Source of the DNA: UBA7236 sp964638865
GTDB taxonomy: Bacteria > Bacteroidota > Bacteroidia > Chitinophagales > BACL12
Direction: 5' to 3'
NCBI GenBank assembly: GCA_964638865.1
Contig: CAZXBG010000191.1
Location: 1 to 5,779, forward strand
DNA: 5,779 bases
Shown: positions 1 through 5,380 of the stretch, piece after piece
Layout: each line of letters opens with the position of its first letter
Position numbering within the stretch: position 1 is the first letter of the stretch
Notes under the pieces: model-generated
The model's input: only the letters and a program-made list of their open reading frames with translations
What the model was told of the DNA's origin: nothing
Databases searched by the model: none
Made by a program: the position numbers and the translations under genes

Positions 1-43
1 TTAGTGGCTACCCTTTTAACCCATAATATAGACAAAAAAAAGT

Positions 44-61
44 TGCCACGAATGCACGAAT
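44..61. repeat. Short tandem CACGAATG element
   Basis: CACGAAT occurs twice (47-53 and 55-61), separated by one G and preceded by TTGC. Interspersed elements built from GCCACGAAT...CACGAAT words are, from memory, common between genes in Bacteroidota genomes. Here only a short fragment is present and no gene is attached to it. A TTATTCGTG word, matching the reverse complement of this element, recurs at 3575-3583. Confidence 0.4.
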
Positions 62-115
62 AAACAGCCGAAAGATGGGTTGTTTGTATTATTAAAATGT
101 TTTTTATTCTTGCAG

Positions 116-129
116 CTGCCTGACGGCAG
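116..129. repeat. Small GC-rich hairpin CTGCC-TGAC-GGCAG
   Basis: CTGCC (116-120) and GGCAG (125-129) are perfect inverted repeats around a TGAC loop, in an otherwise AT-rich gap. There is no T-run on either side, so it is not an intrinsic terminator. It resembles the CTGCC/GGCAG palindromes seen as interspersed repeats in Bacteroidota intergenic DNA (recollection, not checked). Confidence 0.4.
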
Positions 130-164
130 TAAGGTTAGTGGCTACCCTTTTAACCCACATATTT

Positions 165-201
165 AAAATTAAAAAAGCGGCAATAACTACAATGCCGCTT
201 T
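165..201 (-). terminator. Intrinsic terminator of the LysM gene
   Basis: Read on the minus strand, a 9-bp perfect stem (AAAGCGGCA at 193-201 complement, TGCCGCTTT at 174-182 complement) encloses a 10-nt loop. It is followed by a T-rich tail formed by the complement of the A-run at 171-176 and the A/T tract upstream of it. It lies about 22 bases beyond the stop codon of the minus-strand LysM gene, the expected place for its terminator. The mirrored plus-strand structure lacks an obvious gene to terminate within the window. Confidence 0.8.
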
Positions 202-223
202 CTTCACACACTTATTAGAACTA

Positions 224-1099
224 TTATTTCATTGCTTTATCTTCTGCGAGGTAATAGGTCATTTCCACTACAAAACGATTATCTAAAACATTTAATCGCT
301 CTGCGGCTCCCGCACTTAATTTAATTAAAACCTTTTCCTGTTTTTCACTTTCGCTTAAACTGCCAATTACTTTTGCATAAATGGTTCTGTTGTTCATCAA
401 ATTGCGCACTTTCACAATAGAACCAATTGGTGCCGAACTATGCAATGCATAAAAACGATCATTTGCAGTTTGAATTCCATTTTTTTCTATCCAGGTAGCT
501 ACTCCTTTTTCCGAAGTTGCTATCATTTCTGTGGAAAGATATCCTGCATATAGTTGTGCAAAGGTTTTTGATTTATCACCGGTTTCAACAATTGGTTGTA
601 CAGTTAAATCACCTTCCGATAACATTGCAGGATCTGTATTAACCGGTTCAGATGCAACAACTGGTTCCTCCTTAATAATTTCTGTCTGTGTTTCCGTTTT
701 TACAGGAGTTTCAATCACATGTGCTTTAGGTTCAGGTTCAGACTCTACAATTTTAGGCTCTACAATTGGTTCAATCACCTTAACTTCATTTTTTGTAATT
801 ATAGGTTCCGTAGTTTTCACCTGCGTGTTGCTCGCAGTAAATTTTCCTGGAACTAATATCTCTTGTCCCGATTTTAATGCTCCCATATCAACACCGCTGT
901 TTGCAGCAGCCAAATGCTTAAATGTAATGGCATATTTGCGGCTCACAGCATAGGCTGTTTCCCCTGCACTCACTTTATAAATGATGAGTGTTTTACCATC
1001 AACAGTTCGTACACCCACCGAATCTCCGGGAAGTGTATTGTTTCCAACAACACTCCAGGCCCATAAAATGACGAGGATTAAAACGCAAATTCTTTTCAT
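224..1099 (-). CDS. Exported LysM protein with degenerate RlpA-like barrel domain
   Basis: Probable cell-envelope protein that binds peptidoglycan; no enzymatic role can be assigned. Numbering is from Met at 1099 (291 aa). Residues 1-20 (MKRICVLILVILWAWSVVGN) form a signal peptide. A LysM domain spans about 39-84 (YKVSAGETAYAVSRKY to SGQEILVPG). A Glu/Pro/Val/Lys/Thr-rich linker, probably disordered, covers about 92-175. The C-terminal domain (about 197-283) has the double-psi beta-barrel pattern of RlpA: G-x-A-T-W, TAN, PIGSIVKVRNLMNNR and LSAGAAERL. The RlpA catalytic-site words (GE-x-F/Y-D, TAAH, NDRGP) are absent, so a lytic transglycosylase label is doubtful. An in-frame ATG at 1126 would add MEALLQDKN; I prefer 1099 because it puts MKR at the head of the signal peptide. 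The gene is divergent from NfeD and ends at a strong terminator. The domain reading is confident; cellular role is inferred. Confidence 0.85.
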   Translation of the reverse strand: MKRICVLILVILWAWSVVGNNTLPGDSVGVRTVDGKTLIIYKVSAGETAYAVSRKYAITFKHLAAANSGVDMGALKSGQEILVPGKFTASNTQVKTTEPIITKNEVKVIEPIVEPKIVESEPEPKAHVIETPVKTETQTEIIKEEPVVASEPVNTDPAMLSEGDLTVQPIVETGDKSKTFAQLYAGYLSTEMIATSEKGVATWIEKNGIQTANDRFYALHSSAPIGSIVKVRNLMNNRTIYAKVIGSLSESEKQEKVLIKLSAGAAERLNVLDNRFVVEMTYYLAEDKAMK

Positions 1100-1205
1100 A
1101 TTCTTATCTTGTAAAAGTGCCTCCATGTGTATTTCCGATTTTGAAGGTTAAAAAATTACAGATCCAAGTTTTTTATTAAGCTGTGCACTCAAAACATTTC
1201 AGTAC

Positions 1206-1242
1206 TTTGTTGCGCGCACTAACTGTATAACTTGTATTTTTG
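1206..1242 (+). promoter_or_regulatory. Candidate Bacteroidota-type promoter for the NfeD gene
   Basis: TATTTTTG at 1235-1242 matches the -7 element TAnnTTTG exactly. A TTTGTTG stretch at 1206-1212 could supply the -33 element, but the spacing is 22 (from TTG) to 25 (from TTTG) bases rather than the usual 19-21. Transcription would start near 1249, leaving a leader of about 48 bases before the NfeD ATG. I found no equally good element for the divergent LysM gene. Confidence 0.45.
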
Positions 1243-1296
1243 TGAACTTATTATTTATTAACAAATTATTCACATGCAAAAGTAAATTGATAAACC

Positions 1297-2670
1297 ATGC
1301 ACAGAAGTATTATGAGGCGCATCTTATTAACCACTACATTTATAAGTGTACTGTTATGCACACAGGCACAATCGGAAGCACAAGGTGAAAATAATGCCAA
1401 AACGAAGGTTTATTATTTTGAATTACATCAGGATATTATGCCAACCTCTGTTCGAATAGTTGACCGGGCAATCCGCGAAGCAAAGGAAATGAAGGCAGAT
1501 TATATCGTTATGAGCCTCGATAGTTACGGTGGTTTATTGGATGCAGGAGATACTATTCATGTAAAATTATTGCGTTGCCCTATACCGGTTTTATGTTACA
1601 TTACCAATAACGCAGCCAGTGCCGGAGCGCTCATAGCCCTCAGTTGCGATTCCATTTATATGTCGCCATACGCAAAGATCGGCGCTGCAAGTGTGGTGGA
1701 TCAGGAAGGAAAGGTGGTGGATGAAAAATATCAGGCTTATATGCGTGGAATTATGCGTTCCACCGCCGAGGCAAATGGCCGGGATCCTGAAATTGCAGAA
1801 GCAATGGTGCAGGGAGGTGGTGCAGTTCCCGGAATTATAGATTCTAATAAAATTTTAACCTTCACAACCGCTGAAGCAATTAAATATAATTATTGTGAAG
1901 GAGAGGTAAATTCGATTGAAGACCTTTTAGCAAAAATAAATATAACCAGTTACGAAATAACAGAATATAAAACAACAGGAATGGATAAAGTGATGGCATT
2001 TTTATTAAATCCTATACTGCGCGGATTATGTATTACATTTATTTTTCTGGGATTATATTTTGAATTGCAATCACCGGGTATCGGTTTTGCATTGCTAATT
2101 GCAGTAATTGCTGCACTGCTGTATTTTGCTCCTTTATACGTGGAGGGATTGGCTGCAAATTGGGAAATATTATTTTTTATTATCGGATTAATATTAATCA
2201 TTCTTGAAATATTTGTCGTCCCGGGATTCGGCGTCACTGGAATTGCCGGTATGGCACTTACATTTTCTGCCTTGGTTTTAGCAATGGTAAAAAATGTAGG
2301 TTTTAATTTTGAGATGAGTGGTGATGGTGAAATAACAACATCGGTATTAATTGTCCTGAGCTCCTTTGTAATTTCATTAGCAGTGATGTTTGCATTTTTT
2401 GGGAGATTTACGCGTTCTAAATTATTTAAAACATTATCACTGCAAACATCTGAAAATCACAGTGAAGGATATAATTCCACCATCTTTAATATTCCTTCCG
2501 ATTTTATCGGCAAAACAGGAATTGCAAAAAGCGATCTTCGTCCCGCAGGAAAAATTGAAATTAATGGCGAATGGTACGACGGACAAAGCGACGGAGAATT
2601 TATTTCTAAAGGGGAAGTAGTGAAGGTTGTTTCGGTTATGAATAATTATTTGATTGTGCGAAGAGGATGA
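1297..2670 (+). CDS. Long-form NfeD family membrane protein (ClpP-class serine protease fold)
   Basis: Predicted inner-membrane protein of the long NfeD class: an N-terminal ClpP/SppA-like protease domain, a multispan membrane region and a C-terminal NfeD OB-fold domain. Family members usually work with SPFH (stomatin/flotillin) partners in membrane quality control; that is family knowledge. Residues 1-25 form a signal peptide or anchor; M6 (MRRILL) is an alternative start. The protease-like domain covers about 37-215, with SYGG at 76-79 and the likely nucleophile Ser108 in NNAASAGA. The segment EKYQAYMR...TAEANGRDPEIAEAMV (143-171) is typical of bacterial members, and Lys144 is a candidate general base. 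Hydrophobic spans lie near 240-255, 262-283, 290-308, 311-330 and 348-368. The OB domain is about 402-457, including TGIAKSDLRPAGKIEINGEW. The 457-aa length suits an intact long form. No SPFH gene adjoins it; kdsB follows 151 bases later. Confidence 0.9.
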   Translation: MHRSIMRRILLTTTFISVLLCTQAQSEAQGENNAKTKVYYFELHQDIMPTSVRIVDRAIREAKEMKADYIVMSLDSYGGLLDAGDTIHVKLLRCPIPVLCYITNNAASAGALIALSCDSIYMSPYAKIGAASVVDQEGKVVDEKYQAYMRGIMRSTAEANGRDPEIAEAMVQGGGAVPGIIDSNKILTFTTAEAIKYNYCEGEVNSIEDLLAKINITSYEITEYKTTGMDKVMAFLLNPILRGLCITFIFLGLYFELQSPGIGFALLIAVIAALLYFAPLYVEGLAANWEILFFIIGLILIILEIFVVPGFGVTGIAGMALTFSALVLAMVKNVGFNFEMSGDGEITTSVLIVLSSFVISLAVMFAFFGRFTRSKLFKTLSLQTSENHSEGYNSTIFNIPSDFIGKTGIAKSDLRPAGKIEINGEWYDGQSDGEFISKGEVVKVVSVMNNYLIVRRG

Positions 2671-2672
2671 GA

Positions 2673-2700
2673 GTGGGCTGTGGGCAGTGGGCAGTGGGTA
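2673..2700 (+). repeat. Four tandem 7-mers GTGGGCN, potential G-quadruplex
   Basis: Four consecutive 7-base units (GTGGGCT, GTGGGCA, GTGGGCA, GTGGGTA) start two bases after the NfeD stop codon. GGG runs fall at 2675-2677, 2682-2684, 2689-2691 and 2696-2698, each separated by exactly four bases. This satisfies the usual three-tetrad G-quadruplex pattern on the mRNA-sense strand. GTGGGC-type strings are, from memory, frequent intergenic repeats in Bacteroidota. Whether it folds, or influences NfeD mRNA 3' ends or read-through into kdsB, is unknown. Confidence 0.8.
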
Positions 2701-2767
2701 ACATTGGAGAGGAGACTCCGGGTGTAGATTTAGAAATAACGAAAACTGATAAACAATTTTACCTATG

Positions 2768-2798
2768 TTTATTCTTGAACCTTGCCTCCTGACCTTTG
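2768..2798 (+). promoter_or_regulatory. Weak candidate promoter for kdsB
   Basis: GACCTTTG at 2791-2798 differs from TAnnTTTG at one defined position. TTTA at 2768-2771 differs from the -33 word TTTG at one position. The spacing is 19 bases, which is ideal. The start would fall near 2805, just before the kdsB ATG at 2822. The element sits in a TTGCCTCCTGACCTTTGAC stretch that looks like an interspersed repeat, so the match may be coincidental. The alternative is read-through from NfeD, as no intrinsic terminator is seen between the two genes. Confidence 0.3.
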
Positions 2799-2821
2799 AC
2801 AACTAAAAACAAAAACGTAAA

Positions 2822-3556
2822 ATGAACATCATAGCTATTATTCCATCCCGATACAACTCCTCTCGCTTTCCGGGTAAACCTTTAGTAGATATTAATGGAA
2901 AAAGTATGATACAGCGTGTTTATGAACAGGCACAAAAAGTAAAATCATTTTCTAAAATAATTGTTGCAACAGATGATATAAGAATTGAAGTACATGTTAA
3001 AAGTTTTGGGGGAGATGTTATGATGACCTCTTTCGAACATCAATCCGGCACTGACCGTTGCGGAGAAGTTGTGCGAAAATTAACGGAGAATTATGATATT
3101 GTGGTAAATATTCAGGGAGATGAACCTTTTATTCAACCGGAACAATTAGAAAAATTAACGGAAATATTTATTGATGAGCATACACAAATTGCAACTTTAG
3201 CCATTAAATTAAAAAACAAAGAGGATATATTTAATCCTAATATTGTAAAAGTGGTATTTTCTATTAGTGGTAATGCATTATATTTTTCCAGAAATCCAAT
3301 TCCTTTTACAAGAAATGTTTCCACTGAAAATTGGATAGATTCAACATCCTATTTTAAACATCTCGGCATTTATGCATACAGAAGTGATATACTCAGAAAA
3401 ATAAATACAATATCTCCCGGTGAACTCGAAAAAGCTGAATCTCTCGAACAATTGCGTTGGCTCGAAAATGATTTCAAAATCAAAATAGTAGAAACTGATT
3501 TTGATACAATTGGGATTGACACACCGGAGGATCTGGAAAGGATAAAGGGTTATTAA
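2822..3556 (+). CDS. kdsB: 3-deoxy-manno-octulosonate cytidylyltransferase (CMP-KDO synthetase)
   Basis: A cytoplasmic enzyme that activates KDO with CTP to give CMP-KDO and pyrophosphate. CMP-KDO is the donor for attaching KDO to lipid A in LPS inner-core synthesis. The 244-aa length is close to the 248 aa of E. coli KdsB. Family motifs appear in order: the N-terminal nucleotide-binding signature IPSRYNSSRFPGKPL (7-21), ATDD (49-52), HQSGTDRC (73-80), NIQGDEPFI (96-104) with Asp100 as likely Mg2+ ligand, FSRNPIPF (155-162), KHLGIYAYR (179-187), LEQLRWLEN (208-216) and DTIGIDTPEDLER (228-240) with Asp233 as the second likely metal ligand. No key motif is missing. The ATG follows an A-rich leader (AACTAAAAACAAAAACGTAA) with no Shine-Dalgarno. 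The neighbours are not LPS genes, so it appears to stand alone or be weakly co-transcribed with NfeD. Confidence 0.96.
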   Translation: MNIIAIIPSRYNSSRFPGKPLVDINGKSMIQRVYEQAQKVKSFSKIIVATDDIRIEVHVKSFGGDVMMTSFEHQSGTDRCGEVVRKLTENYDIVVNIQGDEPFIQPEQLEKLTEIFIDEHTQIATLAIKLKNKEDIFNPNIVKVVFSISGNALYFSRNPIPFTRNVSTENWIDSTSYFKHLGIYAYRSDILRKINTISPGELEKAESLEQLRWLENDFKIKIVETDFDTIGIDTPEDLERIKGY

Positions 3557-3574
3557 TAACATCCCTTGATTTTA

Positions 3575-3614
3575 TTATTCGTGGGTCGACAGTCGTGAGT
3601 GGCATTTTTCGTGG
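3575..3614. repeat. CGTGGGTCGAC / CGTGAGTGGC intergenic repeat debris
   Basis: This stretch strings together TTATTCGTG, GGTCGACAGTCGTGAGTGG and TTTTTCGTGG. TTATTCGTG (3575-3583) is shared in inverted orientation with the CACGAATG element at 44-61. There is no open reading frame of note. The CGTGG and GTCGACAGTCG words resemble interspersed repeats of Bacteroidota gaps (recollection). It is best read as remnants of small repeats downstream of kdsB. Confidence 0.3.
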
Positions 3615-3638
3615 AAAGGTGCATGCCGTGGCCCCTCA

Positions 3639-3672
3639 GACCTCATAGGAGGTTTCCTAAACCTGTGAGGTC
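3639..3672. repeat. Imperfect palindrome of the GACCTCA...TGAGGTC type
   Basis: GACCTCATAGG (3639-3649) can pair with CCTGTGAGGTC (3662-3672), giving 10 Watson-Crick pairs and one T-G position around a 12-base loop (AGGTTTCCTAAA). An alternative fold pairs GACCTCA and AGGTTT with AAACCT and TGAGGTC, leaving unequal internal bulges. It is followed by GAGAGAGAGG rather than a T-run, so it is not a classical intrinsic terminator. Palindromes with a GACCTCACAGGTTT-like half-site are, from memory, widespread interspersed repeats in Bacteroidota; this copy seems to carry a small insertion in its left arm. Confidence 0.65.
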
Positions 3673-3705
3673 GAGAGAGAGGCAAAACAGTAATATTCAA
3701 CTCTT

Positions 3706-3737
3706 TTAGGTAATCTCCTCAAAAACCCGTATCTTTG
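3706..3737 (+). promoter_or_regulatory. Promoter of the initiator tRNA gene
   Basis: TATCTTTG at 3730-3737 is an exact TAnnTTTG -7 element followed by CAC. TTAG at 3706-3709 is a one-mismatch -33 word 20 bases upstream. The predicted start near 3744 leaves about 34 bases of leader before the tRNA. This is the clearest promoter in the window. Confidence 0.65.
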
Positions 3738-3777
3738 CACCTCGTTCTGAAATAGATTATCAAATTTTAAGATATAC

Positions 3778-3850
3778 CGCGGGGTGGAGCAGTTGGTAGC
3801 TCGTCGGGCTCATAACCCGAAGGCCGCAGGTTCGAGTCCTGTCCCCGCTA
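3778..3850 (+). tRNA. Initiator tRNA-fMet (anticodon CAU)
   Basis: The 73-base sequence folds as a complete cloverleaf: acceptor CGCGGGG/CCCCGCT, D stem GAGC/GCTC, anticodon stem TCGGG/CCCGA with loop CTCATAA (CAT at 3811-3813), five-base variable loop, T stem GCAGG/CCTGT with loop TTCGAGT, and discriminator A. It is the initiator rather than an elongator because position 1:72 is unpaired (C-T), the anticodon stem has three consecutive G:C pairs next to the loop, and the D stem carries A11:U24. The gene is followed by CTA, so the 3' CCA is not encoded and must be added by CCA-adding enzyme. It charges with methionine, is formylated and starts translation. It is a single gene between kdsB and der, with its own promoter upstream. 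Confidence 0.96.
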
Positions 3851-3854
3851 CTAA

Positions 3855-3898
3855 TTTTTTTAATTATTGAAGGAAAAACGCTGCATATTGCAGTTTTT
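3855..3898 (+). terminator. Probable transcription end of the tRNA-fMet gene
   Basis: A run of seven T (3855-3861) follows the tRNA acceptor stem within five bases and could act as a U-tract. Slightly downstream, AAAAA (3874-3878), CTGCA (3881-3885), TAT loop, TGCAG (3889-3893) and TTTTT (3894-3898) form a hairpin with a T-tail. Its GC content is low, so it may be a modest terminator. Together they should separate tRNA transcription from der. Confidence 0.5.
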
Positions 3899-4010
3899 AT
3901 TTCTTGCACAACTCCAGGTTTTCTCGCAGATAAAGCAAAAAAGTGCTGATTTATAAGGCTTTTTGGCTGTAATTGCGGGAAATTGTTTTTTATAAAAGAA
4001 TCGAATTAAA

Positions 4011-5324
4011 GTGGGATTTACAGTTGCTATTATTGGTCGTCCGAATGTTGGGAAATCAACCTTATTTAACCGCTTAACAGGGGAGAGGGTTGCTATTGTA
4101 GATGATATCAGCGGTGTTACGCGCGACAGACACTATGGTACGGTAGAGTGGAACGGAAAAACGTTTGATCTTATAGATACCGGTGGATTCGTAGCGCGTT
4201 CGAGTGATGTTTTTGAAACGGAGATCAGAAGGCAGGTAAAAATTGCCATTGATGAATCCGATTTGCTCATTTTTATGATGGATGTTACCACCGGCATTAC
4301 CGATTTTGATGATGATGTAATAAAAATGTTGCGAAAATCGAAAAAAAAGGTATTTGTAGCAGTAAATAAGGTGGATAATAATGTTCGTCATTTGGAAGCT
4401 ACACAGTTTTACGCAGCGGGTTTTGAAGATGTATTTTTTGTTTCTTCCATAACCGGAAGTGGAACCGGCGAAATTTTGGATGCAGTTGCAGCGCAGATTC
4501 AGGAACCCGATAGCAGTGATGTTTTAAAAGAAAAAGGTCTTCCGCGTTTTGCTATAGTTGGCCAGCCTAATGCAGGAAAATCAACTTTATTAAATGCTTT
4601 AACCGGACAGGAACGCACTCTGGTTACCGATATTGCAGGAACAACAAGAGATTCCATCCACACCAGATATCAATTATTTGATAAAGATTTTATTTTGATA
4701 GATACAGCCGGTATAAGAAAAAAAGCCGCAGTAAAGGAAGATCTGGAATTTTATACTGTAATAAGAGCGATTAAAGCGGTGGACGACAGTGATGTTTGTT
4801 TACTGGTAATTGATGCAAATTCCGGAATTGAAAGTCAGGATCTCGCAATTCTACAAATGATTGAGAAGAAACACAAAGGTTTAGTGATATTGGTGAATAA
4901 ATGGGATATGATGGAGAAGGTGACCAATACCATGCGCGATTTGGAGGTTAAAATCAGAGAAAAGATTGCACCTTTCCGCGATGTGCCCATTATTTTTATT
5001 TCGGCTTTAGAAAAAACCAGAATATTTCAGGCTATGGAAGAGGCCCTCAAGGTTTTTGAAAACAAACAATTAAAAGTTTCTACCTCCAAATTAAACGAAG
5101 TAATGCAGGAAGCACTGGCATCGTATCATCCGCCAGCAGTTCGGGGAAGTCATATCAAAATAAAATATGTAACACAAATGCCGGCATCGGTGCCAACCTT
5201 TGTGTTTTTCACCAATTACCCTAACGATATTCGCGAAGCATACCGCAATTACCTGGAAAATAAGCTGCGGGAAGCGTTTCCTTTATCGGGAGTTCCCATA
5301 AATATTTTCTTCCGCAAGAAATAG
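4011..5324 (+). CDS. der: Ribosome biogenesis GTPase Der (EngA)
   Basis: An essential GTPase with two tandem G domains that assists late assembly of the 50S ribosomal subunit. Domain 1 (about 4-165) shows the P-loop GRPNVGKST (9-17), Thr37 in GVTRD, DTGG (56-59) and NKVD (119-122). Domain 2 (about 178-350) shows GQPNAGKST (184-192), GTTRDS (210-215), DTAGIRKK (231-238), NKWD (296-299) and ISAL (330-333). The C-terminal KH-like domain (about 355-437) contains HPPAVRG and ends GVPINIFFRKK. The 437-aa length is normal for the Bacteroidota family and no motif is broken. The start is GTG at 4011: an in-frame TAA lies at 3993-3995 with no ATG between, and MGFTVAIIGRPNVGKS matches the family N-terminus. 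I could not find a convincing promoter in the 112 bases upstream. The lipoprotein gene follows after 56 bases. Confidence 0.97.
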   Translation: MGFTVAIIGRPNVGKSTLFNRLTGERVAIVDDISGVTRDRHYGTVEWNGKTFDLIDTGGFVARSSDVFETEIRRQVKIAIDESDLLIFMMDVTTGITDFDDDVIKMLRKSKKKVFVAVNKVDNNVRHLEATQFYAAGFEDVFFVSSITGSGTGEILDAVAAQIQEPDSSDVLKEKGLPRFAIVGQPNAGKSTLLNALTGQERTLVTDIAGTTRDSIHTRYQLFDKDFILIDTAGIRKKAAVKEDLEFYTVIRAIKAVDDSDVCLLVIDANSGIESQDLAILQMIEKKHKGLVILVNKWDMMEKVTNTMRDLEVKIREKIAPFRDVPIIFISALEKTRIFQAMEEALKVFENKQLKVSTSKLNEVMQEALASYHPPAVRGSHIKIKYVTQMPASVPTFVFFTNYPNDIREAYRNYLENKLREAFPLSGVPINIFFRKK

Positions 5325-5340
5325 TTGTTTTATTTTTTTA

Positions 5341-5348
5341 TATTTTTG
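5341..5348 (+). promoter_or_regulatory. Candidate -7 element for the lipoprotein gene
   Basis: TATTTTTG matches TAnnTTTG exactly and is followed by CAC, as at the tRNA promoter. It would place the start near 5355, about 26 bases before the ATG at 5381. No TTTG or TTG is found at the expected -33 distance; a TTG at 5325-5327 is only 13 bases away. The T-rich context makes chance matches more likely. Confidence 0.4.
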
Positions 5349-5380
5349 CACTATACTATTTATAACCAAATCGAATCAAA

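Larger units (their letters stand above)
1..157. repeat. 23-bp exact direct repeat pair (1-23 and 135-157)
   Basis: The sequence beginning TTAGTGGCTACCC and ending TTTTAACCCA occurs at 1-23 and again, without mismatch, at 135-157. The offset between copies is 134 bp. The first copy touches the window edge, so the true unit may be longer to the left; to the right the match stops after CCCA. No transposase or coding sequence lies between the copies. The intervening 111 bases contain a short CACGAATG tandem and a small hairpin. This looks like an intergenic repeat family or a duplicated segment rather than an insertion sequence. Confidence 0.75.

Noticed and set aside
1..157. CRISPR array
   Set aside because: Only two repeat copies are seen, 111 bases apart. 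That is much longer than CRISPR spacers, and no cas genes are present.
1..157. Insertion sequence or attachment sites bounded by the 23-bp repeat
   Set aside because: No transposase or integrase lies between or near the copies, there are no terminal inverted repeats, and the repeat does not match the tRNA 3' end.
531..953. 140-codon plus-strand open frame inside the LysM gene
   Set aside because: It is antisense to a gene with clear LysM and barrel motifs, has low-complexity Ser/Thr/Ile/Gly composition, and shows no recognisable domain.
1277..1284. Minus-strand -7 element (TACTTTTG) for the LysM gene
   Set aside because: It lies about 180 bases before the LysM start, no -33 word is found at the right distance, and an 8-base pattern with two free positions is expected by chance in AT-rich DNA.
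2437..2802. 121-codon minus-strand open frame overlapping the NfeD end and gap
   Set aside because: It is antisense to the conserved NfeD OB domain and then runs through the G-rich repeat, whose complement gives a PLPTAHSPLSSSS-type translation typical of repeat DNA.
3639..3672. Intrinsic terminator of kdsB
   Set aside because: The stem is followed by a GA-rich sequence and not by a T-run.
3778..3850. Mobile element integrated at the tRNA gene
   Set aside because: I see no second copy of the tRNA 3' end in the window and no integrase; both flanks are housekeeping genes.
3851..4010. Riboswitch or structured leader before der
   Set aside because: Apart from the short terminator-like hairpin near 3881-3893, I find no conserved aptamer-like motif or second hairpin before the GTG.
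4074..4391. 105-codon minus-strand open frame inside der
   Set aside because: It lies antisense to the conserved first G domain of Der and has no recognisable motif.
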